Of a DNA stretch of 56,211 nt, positions 32,079-40,138 are shown in pieces (position 1 is the first letter of the stretch; every line of letters begins with the position of its first letter). The DNA lies in assembly GCA_014649155.1 (NCBI GenBank), contig BMSM01000039.1:1-56211 (forward strand), in the 5' to 3' direction. This DNA comes from Streptomyces griseoviridis (GTDB lineage: Bacteria; Actinomycetota; Actinomycetes; Streptomycetales; Streptomycetaceae). Position numbers and translations under genes: made by a program. Below the pieces are notes generated by a model that was not told the DNA's origin, made no database searches, and saw only the letters and a program-made list of their open reading frames with translations.

Positions 32079-32933
32079 TCACTTGGTGGTGAGCATGCCC
32101 TCCCGCAGCCGCGCCAGCGTGCGCGACAGCAGCCGGGAGACGTGCATCTGCGAGACGCCGAGGCGCTCACCGATCTGCGCCTGGGTCATCTCCTCCACGA
32201 ACCGCATGTGGATGATCTGGCGGTCGCGCTCGCCGAGTTCCGCGATGAGCGGGGCCAGCGCGTGGAAGTCCTCGACCAGTTCGAGGGCCGTGTCCTCGGT
32301 GCCGATGAAGTCGGCCAGCACGGTCTCGCCGTCCTCGCTGCCGCCGAGGGCCGCGTCCAGCGAGGAGGAGTTGTAGCCGTTGGCGGCGAGCCGCGCCTCC
32401 ACGACCTCGTCCTCCGTCAGGCTCATCAGCTCGGCCAGCTCCTTGACCGTGGGCGTGCGGCCCAGCCGGCTGCGCAGCTCGTCGGTGGCCTTGGCCAGCT
32501 CGACCCGGGCCTCCTGGAGCCGGCGCGGCACGTGCACGGCCCAGGACGTGTCGCGGAAGAAGCGCTTGATCTCGCCGACGATGTACGGCACGGCGAAGGA
32601 GGTGAACTCGACCTCACGGGTCAGCTCGAACCGGTCGATCGCCTTGATCAGGCCGATCATGCCGACCTGGACGATGTCCTCGCGCTCCTCCGGGCCCCGG
32701 CTGCGGAAGCGGGACGCGGCGTAGCGCACCAGGGACATGTTCATCTCGATCAGGGTGTTGCGGGCGTACTGGTATTCGGGCGTGCCCTCCTCCAGCACCG
32801 CGAGCTGGTCGAAGAACAGCCGCGACAGTTCCCGGGCGTCCTTCGGTGCCACCTTCGACGGGTCGGCGACCTGGGGCAGCCGGACCGCTTCTCCCTCGAC
32901 GTCCGTCTTCCGCGTCGTCATCGCCGCCGTCAT
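32079..32933 (-). CDS. RNA polymerase sigma factor, SigB/SigF/SigG family
   Basis: This 284-residue group 3 stress or development sigma factor lacks region 1.1. Region 2 contains RNTLIEMNMSLVRYAASRF and DIVQVGMIGLIKAIDRFELTREVEFTSFAVPYIVGEIKRFFRDTSW. Region 3 contains VHVPRRLQEARVELAKATDELRSRLGRTPTVKELAELM and region 4 contains FVEEMTQAQIGERLGVSQMHVSRLLSRTLARLR. The NSSSLDAALGG linker is typical of Streptomyces paralogues. I chose the ATG at 32933, with GGGAGGG upstream; the adjacent GTG at 32936 is possible. No anti-sigma gene is adjacent. A SigB-type promoter lies about 60 nt upstream, implying autoregulation or cascade control. Confidence 0.88.
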   Translation of the reverse strand: MTAAMTTRKTDVEGEAVRLPQVADPSKVAPKDARELSRLFFDQLAVLEEGTPEYQYARNTLIEMNMSLVRYAASRFRSRGPEEREDIVQVGMIGLIKAIDRFELTREVEFTSFAVPYIVGEIKRFFRDTSWAVHVPRRLQEARVELAKATDELRSRLGRTPTVKELAELMSLTEDEVVEARLAANGYNSSSLDAALGGSEDGETVLADFIGTEDTALELVEDFHALAPLIAELGERDRQIIHMRFVEEMTQAQIGERLGVSQMHVSRLLSRTLARLREGMLTTK

Positions 32934-32993
32934 CACGCGCCCTCCCGAGTCATTCGTATGCGTACCGGCCCTGCGGGGCCGACAACAGAGCGC

Positions 32994-33018
32994 GTACCCG
33001 GCCTTCACTCGAACACGC
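32994..33018 (-). promoter_or_regulatory. SigB/SigF-type promoter upstream of the sigma gene
   Basis: On the minus strand, GCGT (33018-33015), 15 nt, then GGGTAC (32999-32994) matches the GNNT-N14-16-GGGTAC/T pattern of stress-sigma promoters. It lies about 60 nt upstream of the sigma start. Confidence 0.65.
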
Positions 33019-33335
33019 CTGTTTCTTTTCACCGATTTGAAACGCGTCCGCCGGAGGACGCCCGGGCGCCCTCCGTCCGGCCCCGGGCCCCGGCCGGAGG
33101 GCCGGTGGCGCCGGTGCGCGGAGTGGCGCTTGCCGGAAGGCAAGGCCCGCTGGAACCCACAAGCGGCATACCTCATCTTCCTCTATGAACCGGACAATCC
33201 TCCTCGCGGCAGACCTGTCAGGCAGCCGGTGTGAGCGGGCGCGGACCCGGGCAGCAGCCACGGCGTGCGCCGGACGATCAGTGCGGCACAGAATTCGCGT
33301 AGGCAAAAGCCGGGACGGAACAGGAAGGCAACAGC
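33019..33335. other. Divergent spacer between sigma and MHS transporter genes
   Basis: This stretch of about 320 bp has no gene. It contains a palindromic element GTTTCTTTTC-ACCGATTTGAAAC at about 33021-33043 and AGGAAGG at 33322-33328, the likely ribosome site of the transporter gene. I find no stress-sigma promoter facing the transporter. Confidence 0.4.
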
Positions 33336-34874
33336 GTGGTGGACGCCGAGCCCGACGGCGGGTCGGGACCTCTGGGGCGGATGAAGATGCAGAAAGCGGT
33401 CGCGAACATGCCGGGGCAGGTCCGGGAGGAACTGACCCGCCGGCTGCGCCGGAACGAGGGGGCGTTCCGCGAGGAGGACGTCCAGGTCGTCGAGCGTCCC
33501 CTGCTGAAGCGGGCGGTCGGCGCCTCCGCGCTCGGCAACTGCATGGAGTGGTTCGACTTCGGCGTCTACAGCTATCTCGCCGCCACCGTCGGCAAGGTCT
33601 TCTTCCCCGGCGCCTCCCCGGGCGCCCAGCTGATCTCCTCGTTCGCCACCTTCGCGGCGGCGTTCGTGGTCCGGCCGCTGGGCGGCCTGGTGTTCGGTCC
33701 GCTCGGCGACCGCATCGGCCGGCAGAAGGTGCTCGCCACCACCATGATCATGATGGCGGCCGGCACCTTCTGCATCGGTCTGATCCCGAGCTACGACACC
33801 ATCGGCATCGCCGCCCCGGTCCTGCTGCTGCTCGCCCGGATGGTCCAGGGCTTCTCCACCGGCGGCGAGTACGGCGGCGCCACCACCTTCGTCGCCGAGT
33901 ACTCCCCCGACCGCCGGCGCGGCTTCCTCTCCAGCTGGCTCGACTTCGGCACCTTCGTCGGCTACGCCCTGGGCTCGGCGCTGGTGACGGTGCTGAACCT
34001 CGCCCTGAGCGACGACCAGATGCTCTCCTGGGGCTGGCGGCTGCCCTTCCTGATCGCCGGTCCGCTGGGCGTGATCGGGCTGTACATGCGGCTGAAGCTG
34101 GAGGAGTCCCCCGCCTTCCAGCAGCAGCTCGACGAACACGAGAAGCACATGGCCCAGGAGTCGGCCGGCAGTGAGCTGCGGACGATCGTGAGGAAGTACT
34201 GGCGGCCGCTGCTGATCTGCATGGGCCTGGTACTGCTGTACAACGTCACCAACTACATGGTGACCGGGTACCTGCCGACCTATCAGACCGAGACCCTGGG
34301 CCGCTCCACCGGCTTCGCCGACCTCCTGGTCCTCGTCGGCATGCTGTGGATCGTGCTGCTGATCACCTTCCTCGGGCGGCTCAGCGACCGGGTCGGGCGG
34401 CGTCCGCTGTACGCGGTCGGCGCGGCGGCGATGATCGTGCTGGCCGTGCCGGCGTTCCTGCTGCTGAAGTCGGACGGCACGGTGGCCCCGGTGCTCGGGG
34501 TGCTGCTGCTCTCCACCCTGCTGGCCTGCTTCGCCGCGCCGAGCGCCGCCACGCTGCCCGCCCTCTTCCCGACCGCCGTGCGCTACGCCGCGATGGGCAT
34601 CGGCTTCAACTTCGCCGTCGCCGCGTTCGGCGGCACCACGCCGCTGTTCACCGAGGCGCTGGTGAACGCCACCGGCAACGACCTGGTGCCCGCCTACTAT
34701 CTGGTGGTGGCCGGTGTCATCGGCCTGATCACCGTCAGGTTCCTCCCGGAGAGCGCCCAGGTGCCGCTGCGCGGCTCCCAGCCGATGGTCGGCTCCCGCG
34801 CGGAACAGCAGGAGCTGATCACCACCTCCGAGCAGCTCTACGACTTCGCCGAGGAGCGGTCCGCGACGCGCTGA
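33336..34874 (+). CDS. MFS transporter, MHS family (ProP-like)
   Basis: This 512-residue transporter has about twelve helices and a cytoplasmic N-terminal tail of about 60 residues. MHS-family signatures are GNCMEWFDFGVYSYLA in helix 1, FVVRPLGGLVFGPLGDRIGRQKVLATTMIMMAAGTF, and ARMVQGFSTGGEYGGATTFVAEY in helix 4. These proteins take up osmolytes (proline, glycine betaine) or dicarboxylates with protons. It diverges from a stress sigma gene, which would fit osmoprotectant uptake, but the substrate is unproven. The GTG at 33336 was chosen for the AGGAAGG upstream; the internal ATG at 33381 is an alternative. Confidence 0.8.
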   Translation: MVDAEPDGGSGPLGRMKMQKAVANMPGQVREELTRRLRRNEGAFREEDVQVVERPLLKRAVGASALGNCMEWFDFGVYSYLAATVGKVFFPGASPGAQLISSFATFAAAFVVRPLGGLVFGPLGDRIGRQKVLATTMIMMAAGTFCIGLIPSYDTIGIAAPVLLLLARMVQGFSTGGEYGGATTFVAEYSPDRRRGFLSSWLDFGTFVGYALGSALVTVLNLALSDDQMLSWGWRLPFLIAGPLGVIGLYMRLKLEESPAFQQQLDEHEKHMAQESAGSELRTIVRKYWRPLLICMGLVLLYNVTNYMVTGYLPTYQTETLGRSTGFADLLVLVGMLWIVLLITFLGRLSDRVGRRPLYAVGAAAMIVLAVPAFLLLKSDGTVAPVLGVLLLSTLLACFAAPSAATLPALFPTAVRYAAMGIGFNFAVAAFGGTTPLFTEALVNATGNDLVPAYYLVVAGVIGLITVRFLPESAQVPLRGSQPMVGSRAEQQELITTSEQLYDFAEERSATR

Positions 34875-34877
34875 GCG

Positions 34878-36956
34878 TCAGTCGCGGCTCAGCCGCCCCG
34901 GCCACCACACCCGGCGGCCGATGTCCCGGGCCAGCGCGGGCACCAGCAGGGACCGCACCACCAGGGTGTCGAGCAGCACGCCGAAGGCGACGATGAAGGC
35001 GATCTGCACCAGGAAGGCGAGCGGGATCACCCCGAGCGCGGCGAAGGTGGCGGCGAGCACCACGCCCGCGGAGGTGATCACCCCGCCGGTGGTGACCAGG
35101 CCCCGCAGGATGCCCTGGCGGACGCCGTGGCGCAGGGACTCCTCCCGGACCCGGGACATCAGGAAGATGTTGTAGTCCACGCCGAGGGCGACCAGGAACA
35201 CGAACCCGTACAGCGGCACGGACGGATCGGTGCCGGTGAAGCCGAAGAGGTGCGGGAAGACCAGCGCGGAGACGCCGAGGGTGGCGAGGAAGTTCAGCGC
35301 CACGGTGAGCACCAGCAGCGCCGGGAGCAGCAGGGAGCGCAGCAGCGCGACGAGGATGACGAAGATGATGGCGAGGACGACGGGGACGATGAGCGTGCGG
35401 TCCCGCTCGGCGGTGCGCAGGGTGTCGTACTGCTGGGCGGTGTAGCCGCCGACCTTGGCGTCGGCGCCGGGCACGGCGTGCAGGGCGGCGCGCAGCCGGG
35501 CGACGGAGTCCTTGGCGGCGTCGCTGTCGGCGGCGGCGCTCAGGGTGACGTCGACGCGGACCCGGCCGTCGACGGTGAGCGGCTCGCCCCCGCCGGGCCG
35601 TCCGGAGGCGGTGACCGGCGCGGCCGAGGCGACCCCGTCGGTCTTCTCGGCGGCGGCGACGACCTGGTCGGCGCGGTCGGCGGCGGCGAGGACGATCGCG
35701 GGGTTGCCGGAGCCGCCGGGGAAGTGGGCGCCGAGGGTGCGCTGGGCCTGCACCGACCGCGCCTCGCCGACGAAGGTCTCGTCCAGCGGTACGCCCTTGG
35801 AGGCGAGGGACGGCGCGAAGGCGGCGGCGGCCAGCAGGCAGACCAGGGAGACGGCCCAGACCTTGCGGGGCGCGCGGTCCACGAGGTCCGCGACCCGGTG
35901 CCAGACGCCCCGGCGTTCCTCGGCGGTGCGGGGCCTGGCGGGCCAGTAGGCGGCGCGGCCGAGCAGCACCAGGACGGCGGGCAGGAAGGTGAGGGTGGTC
36001 AGGACGGCGCAGACGATGCCGATGGCGCCGACCGGGCCGAGGGCGCGGTTGTTGGTCAGGTCGCTCAGCAGCAGGGCGAGCAGGCCGAGGGCGACGGTGG
36101 CGGCGCTGGCCACGACGGCGCCCCAGGACTCCCGGAGCGCGGCGCGCATCGCGGTGAACCGGTCGGCGCGGTGGGCGAGTTCCTCGCGGTAGCGGGCGGT
36201 CAGCAGCAGGGCGTAGTCGGTGGCGGCGCCGATGACGAGGATGGAGAGGATGCCCTGGACCTGGCCGTCGACGCGGACGACGTCGTGGTCGGCGAGGACG
36301 TAGACGAGCGCGCAGGCGACGCCGAGGGCGAAGACCGCGCCGAGGATGACGACGAACGGCAGCAGCACGCTGCGGTAGACCAGCAGCAGGATGACGAGGA
36401 CGGCGGCCAGCGCCACCAGGAGCAGCAGGCCGTCGATGCCGGCGAAGGCGTCGGACAGGTCGGCCTGGCTGGCGGCGGGTCCGGCGATGCCGACCTGGGT
36501 GCCGGGGACCTTCGCCGCGGTGTCCCGGATGCGGTCGAGGGCGTCGGCGAGCCCGTCCCCGAGGCCGGGCCGCAGCGGGACGACGCCCTGCAGCGCCTTC
36601 CCGTCCTCGGAGACGACGGCGGGCGACACCTCACCGGCCACGCCGGGGGCTCCCCTGAGCGAGGCGAGCGCCTCGGTGGCCGCCCCCTGCCGGTCGCGGA
36701 CCTGGCCGTCGCCGCCGTCGGCGGTCCAGACGACGATCGCGGGCAGCGTCTCGTCCTGCTGGAAGGCCTTCTGTTCGTCGATCACCTCGGTCGACTCGGC
36801 GCTGCGGGGCAGGAAGGCGGCCTGGTCGTTGGTGGCGACCTCGCCGAGGCGTCCGGCGAACGGGCCGGTGGTGCCGCCGACGCCCAGCCAGGCGATCAGC
36901 AGCAGGGCGGGCAGCAGCAGCCGGACCCAGCGGGCGCGGCGTGCGGTGACGGGCAT
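34878..36956 (-). CDS. MMPL-family RND exporter
   Basis: This 692-residue membrane protein has two repeats, each a transmembrane helix, a large external loop, then a five-helix bundle. The first bundle starts with GIDGLLLLVALAAVLVILLLVYRSVLLPFVVILGAVFALG, followed by ILSILVIGAATDYALLLTARYREE. The second bundle has PLYGFVFLVALGVDYNIFLMSRVREE. The conserved Asp-Tyr pairs (ATDYALL and GVDYNIF) are the proton-relay sites of MMPL proteins. Relatives export lipids or drugs. It lies downstream of a marR gene, with an A/T-rich MarR-like operator in the 150-bp gap, so it is probably an inducible efflux pump. Confidence 0.85.
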   Translation of the reverse strand: MPVTARRARWVRLLLPALLLIAWLGVGGTTGPFAGRLGEVATNDQAAFLPRSAESTEVIDEQKAFQQDETLPAIVVWTADGGDGQVRDRQGAATEALASLRGAPGVAGEVSPAVVSEDGKALQGVVPLRPGLGDGLADALDRIRDTAAKVPGTQVGIAGPAASQADLSDAFAGIDGLLLLVALAAVLVILLLVYRSVLLPFVVILGAVFALGVACALVYVLADHDVVRVDGQVQGILSILVIGAATDYALLLTARYREELAHRADRFTAMRAALRESWGAVVASAATVALGLLALLLSDLTNNRALGPVGAIGIVCAVLTTLTFLPAVLVLLGRAAYWPARPRTAEERRGVWHRVADLVDRAPRKVWAVSLVCLLAAAAFAPSLASKGVPLDETFVGEARSVQAQRTLGAHFPGGSGNPAIVLAAADRADQVVAAAEKTDGVASAAPVTASGRPGGGEPLTVDGRVRVDVTLSAAADSDAAKDSVARLRAALHAVPGADAKVGGYTAQQYDTLRTAERDRTLIVPVVLAIIFVILVALLRSLLLPALLVLTVALNFLATLGVSALVFPHLFGFTGTDPSVPLYGFVFLVALGVDYNIFLMSRVREESLRHGVRQGILRGLVTTGGVITSAGVVLAATFAALGVIPLAFLVQIAFIVAFGVLLDTLVVRSLLVPALARDIGRRVWWPGRLSRD

Positions 36957-37000
36957 GACTCTCCATCGGTGGCGGAGCTGGCACGGTGGACTCGGACGAC

Positions 37001-37034
37001 TATCTCAATGAAAAACAATCTCAATCATCAAGAT
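37001..37034. promoter_or_regulatory. MarR-type operator cluster upstream of the MMPL gene
   Basis: ATCTCAATCATCAAGAT (37018-37034) is an imperfect palindrome of MarR type, and TATCTCAATG (37001-37010) repeats its left half. The block is strikingly A/T-rich in this GC-rich region and lies 45-78 nt before the exporter start. Confidence 0.6.
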
Positions 37035-37106
37035 AGTTTGGGTGATCGTAGTCGACGCCCGTCCTTCTGCCCGCACCCGGTCCCCGGATGCACCCGTTCG
37101 GCGCAG

Positions 37107-37625
37107 TCAGCGCCCGGTGGGCCCGAGCAGGGACATCTCCTCGTTCAGCGCGCCGAGGAAGCGGGCCACCGTCGCCAGCTCGTCGTCGGTGAAGCGACTG
37201 CGGGCGGACTCGGTCGCCTCGGCCAGCGGCCGGAAGTAGGCGCGGGCCGCGGCCATCGCGTCGGCGGCGTAGCGGAGGTGGACGACCCTGCGGTCGGCGC
37301 TCTCCCGCACCCGGCGGATGTGCCCGGCGCGCTCCAGCCGGTCCACGCAGGCGGTCACGGCGCCGGAGGTGAGGCCCAGGTGCTCGCGCAGCCGCCCCGG
37401 TGTCATCGGCTCCTCGGCGTCGAGGATCGCCGCGAGCGCCGCGACGTCCGTGGCGTGCAGCCCCTGGTCGCCGGCGAAACCGTGCGCCAGCCGGTTGATC
37501 TCGCCGTTCATCCGGCGCAGGAGTACGGCGAAGCTCTGCAGGTCGGTGCCGGGTCCCGGCCCGTCCGCCGCCCCGTGTGTCCCCCGCTGTCGTTCCCGGC
37601 CGTCCCGGTCCTGCGCACTCGCCAC
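37107..37625 (-). CDS. MarR-family transcriptional regulator
   Basis: This 172-residue winged-helix repressor has a disordered N-terminal tail of about 28 residues. The DNA-binding part is MTPGRLREHLGLTSGAVTACVDRLERAGHIRRVRESADRRVVHLRYAADAM (about 75-125), with long dimerisation helices on either side. It lies 150 bp upstream of the MMPL exporter gene on the same strand, and the gap holds MarR-like half-sites. It starts 9 bp after the stop of the DNA-glycosylase-like gene and may be co-transcribed with the crtI-crtB-crtV side. The start is GTG at 37625 with only a weak AGG upstream. Confidence 0.85.
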   Translation of the reverse strand: MASAQDRDGRERQRGTHGAADGPGPGTDLQSFAVLLRRMNGEINRLAHGFAGDQGLHATDVAALAAILDAEEPMTPGRLREHLGLTSGAVTACVDRLERAGHIRRVRESADRRVVHLRYAADAMAAARAYFRPLAEATESARSRFTDDELATVARFLGALNEEMSLLGPTGR

Positions 37626-37634
37626 GTGATCAGC

Positions 37635-38108
37635 CTATAGAAGGCCCTCGCGGTCGGAGTCCGGCCATACGTAGGGCAGGTCGTCGGGGGCGTCGGGGAA
37701 CAGGGCGGCGTAGGTCCCGGGGTCCTTGCGGACCAGGGCGGAGCGGTGGCTCAGGTGGAACGCCTCGTCACCGAGCCAGGGCGGCAGTTCGCCGGCGTCC
37801 GCCAGGTCCGCCTGGCCGCGCACCGGCGCGCCGGGCCGCAGCGCGGCGAGCCCGGCGACGAGGGAGGCGGCGACGCTGTCCTGGTGTCCCTGGTCACGCC
37901 AGACGCGGCAGATCTCCAGGCCGTAGCGGACCAGGGCCTCCTCGTAGCCGCGCCACATCTTCACCGCCGGGTGGTGGCGCCAGCCGTAGCCGGGAACGGT
38001 CAGGCCGCGCAGCACCTGGAGCGTTTCGACCCGCTGTTTGCCGAGCCGGCGGCGGTCCAGGGCGAGGGCGGTGGCACAGAAGTCGGGGTGGGGGAGGAAG
38101 GTCTGCAT
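37635..38108 (-). CDS. MSMEG_6728-family, pyrimidine-dimer DNA glycosylase-like protein
   Basis: This 157-residue protein is related to T4 endonuclease V-type pyrimidine dimer glycosylases. It begins MQTFLPHPDF and continues ALDRRRLGKQRVETLQVLRGL, then GWRHHPAVKMWRGYEEALVRYGLEICRVWRDQGHQDSV, the conserved helical core of the family. A C-terminal HRSALVRKDP-x-YAALFPD segment is also typical. It starts 18 nt after the crtV stop on the same strand, so it is probably in the carotenoid operon. UV-damage repair would fit a light-induced cluster; the activity itself is unproven. Confidence 0.72.
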   Translation of the reverse strand: MQTFLPHPDFCATALALDRRRLGKQRVETLQVLRGLTVPGYGWRHHPAVKMWRGYEEALVRYGLEICRVWRDQGHQDSVAASLVAGLAALRPGAPVRGQADLADAGELPPWLGDEAFHLSHRSALVRKDPGTYAALFPDAPDDLPYVWPDSDREGLL

Positions 38109-38126
38109 CGTCTCGTCCTCGTCGGT

Positions 38127-39134
38127 TCAGCCGGGGAACCGGCCGCGCTCGCGCAGGTGCCGGCGTCGCTCGGCGTAGGCGAGGTCGTCGCGCCAGAGCC
38201 GGCCGGCGGCGGCGCTCATCACGGGCCGCACCAGGGGGGACAGCCGCCGGGCGAGGGCGAAGCCGGGCCGGTCGGAGGCGGCCAGCACGGCCTCGGTGAC
38301 GGCGGTGCGGGGCCGTCCCGCGGCGTCCGGGCCGAGCGGGGTGGCATGGGTCTCGACGACGGAGCCGGTCCCCTCCCCCTCGGTGATGCGCATGACGACG
38401 GTGCGCGGTTCGGGCGCGCTGAACTCCGCGCGGACCGGTACGACGAGCCGTCCGCCGAGCCGGAAGGAGACGTCCACGACGAAGCGGTCACCGCCGTCGG
38501 TGCCGTCGGGCTCGCCGACGACGGTGAGGTCGGCGAAGGAGTACGGGTGGAACCAGGCGCCGTGCCAGGGGTCGAGGCGGTTGGCGACGACGTCCTCGGG
38601 GTCGCAGGCGCCGGTGCCCCGCCAGACCGACCGCAGGGCCGCCGCCGGCGCGGGGCGCGGCGGCACGACGGGCGCCCCGGTGGGCCGCTCCCCGCCCACG
38701 CCGTCCAGCCGCGCCCACACCAGGACGCCGTCGTCGTGGACCGGCAGCGGCTCCCATCCCGCCGTCGCGGTGCCGTCGAGGGCGAGTCCGTGCCAGTGGC
38801 AGACCAGCGTGCCGCACCGCACCGGGCTGTCGGCGAGCGGGGCGCCGAGATGGGGGCAGACACCGGGTCCGCCCACCAGGCGTCCGTGCGCGTCCCGCCA
38901 GACGACGACCTCCTCACCGGCGACGGTGGTGGCCAGTGGCCGGCCGGGGCGTACGTCGGTCCGGGCGCCGACGACGTACCAGTTGCCGGACGGCCGGGCC
39001 TGGGCCCGCTTCAGCGCCTCGGCGATGAGGCCGGGGCGGGCCGCGCGCCAGGTCGGCCGCTGGCGCTCCCAGGGGACGGGACGCCGGAGCCGCAGGGGGA
39101 ACCGGCTGCGGCGCGGTCCCGGCTCGGTGTTCAT
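38127..39134 (-). CDS. crtV: CrtV, Rieske-type protein of the isorenieratene cluster
   Basis: This 335-residue protein has an N-terminal Rieske domain with 2Fe-2S ligands in CPHLGAP (C-x-H) and CHWHGLAL (C-x2-H) at about residues 90-115. A C-terminal DUF5914-like ligand-binding domain follows. In Streptomyces carotenoid clusters it is encoded after crtB and is called crtV; its chemical role in isorenieratene formation is not settled. The ATG at 39134 overlaps the crtB stop (ATGA). Without the neighbours it would be a generic aromatic-ring-hydroxylating-type protein. Confidence 0.75.
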   Translation of the reverse strand: MNTEPGPRRSRFPLRLRRPVPWERQRPTWRAARPGLIAEALKRAQARPSGNWYVVGARTDVRPGRPLATTVAGEEVVVWRDAHGRLVGGPGVCPHLGAPLADSPVRCGTLVCHWHGLALDGTATAGWEPLPVHDDGVLVWARLDGVGGERPTGAPVVPPRPAPAAALRSVWRGTGACDPEDVVANRLDPWHGAWFHPYSFADLTVVGEPDGTDGGDRFVVDVSFRLGGRLVVPVRAEFSAPEPRTVVMRITEGEGTGSVVETHATPLGPDAAGRPRTAVTEAVLAASDRPGFALARRLSPLVRPVMSAAAGRLWRDDLAYAERRRHLRERGRFPG

Positions 39135-40138
39135 CCGGTCTCCCTCATGACGTGGGCGCTGTCGGGGCACACCGGGGTCGCCGGCCCGGCGACGGCGCCC
39201 GTGCGGCGGGACCGCAGCCGGGCGGCGGCCACCCGGGTCAGTCCGTCGGCCGCGAGGAGCGCCCGGCGGCGGCGCGGCACCACGGCCCGCCGGTGCAGCA
39301 CGGCGTGGCCGCCGGCCGCGATGGTGTCGAGGATGTTCCGGTAGAGCACGCACGCGGTGCGGACGCAGGGCCGCGCGACCGGGTCGAGCATCGCCAGGCC
39401 CGGTACGGCCTCGCGGTACACGGACCGGGTGAGGTCCTCGGCGGCGCGCAGGGCGGCGGTGATCCGGCGGTCGTGGCGGCCGGTGCGCCTGCTCCACTCC
39501 AGCAGGGCCCGGTCGACGCCGTGCGCGGCGAGCAGGTCGGCCGGGAGGTAGATCCGGCCGCGGTCCAGGTCCTCGCCGACGTCCCGCAGGAAATTGGTGA
39601 GCTGGAAGGCGACGCCGAGCGCGGCGGCGTGCGGGGCGGCCGCGGCGCGGGGGGTGACGGTGCCGAGCACGGGCAGCATCTGGAGGCCGATGACGGCGGC
39701 CGAGCCGTGCATGTAGGCCCGCAGGTCCTGGTAGGTCGGGTATTCGGTGACGGTCAGGTCGCTGCGCATGGACGCCATGAAGGCGGTGAAGTACGCCGGG
39801 TCGATGGCATGGCGGGCCGCGGTGTGGGCGACGGCGCGGACCACCGGGTCGCCGTCCGCCGGGCCGCCCGCGAGGGCGGCGCGCAGCCGGGTGTCGAGCC
39901 GGTCGAGGGCGGCGGCGCGCTCCGGTGCCGGGGCGGCGGCGAGGTCGTCGACGATGTCGTCGGCGCGGCGGGCGAAGCCGTACAGGGCGTGCACGGCGGG
40001 TCTGCGGTCGGCGGGCAGCAGGCGGGTGGCGAGGAAGTAGGTGCGTCCGTGCCGGGCGTTCAGGCGGCGGCAGCGGGTGTAGGCGGCGCGCAGGTACGGG
40101 TCGGTGATGCCGGCGGCGTCGAGTTCGCGGGCGGTCAT
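39131..40138 (-). CDS. crtB: Phytoene synthase
   Basis: This 335-residue squalene/phytoene-synthase-type enzyme joins two GGPP molecules into phytoene. Both Mg-diphosphate motifs are visible: RRADDIVDDL (about residues 60-69, DxxxD) and NFLRDVGEDLDRGRIYLP (about 180-200, DxxxD). The ATG at 40138 overlaps the crtI stop (ATGA), placing crtB second in the operon. The GGPP it uses comes from the displaced crtE at 53416. Length and motifs are standard. Confidence 0.9.
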   Translation of the reverse strand: MTARELDAAGITDPYLRAAYTRCRRLNARHGRTYFLATRLLPADRRPAVHALYGFARRADDIVDDLAAAPAPERAAALDRLDTRLRAALAGGPADGDPVVRAVAHTAARHAIDPAYFTAFMASMRSDLTVTEYPTYQDLRAYMHGSAAVIGLQMLPVLGTVTPRAAAAPHAAALGVAFQLTNFLRDVGEDLDRGRIYLPADLLAAHGVDRALLEWSRRTGRHDRRITAALRAAEDLTRSVYREAVPGLAMLDPVARPCVRTACVLYRNILDTIAAGGHAVLHRRAVVPRRRRALLAADGLTRVAAARLRSRRTGAVAGPATPVCPDSAHVMRETG

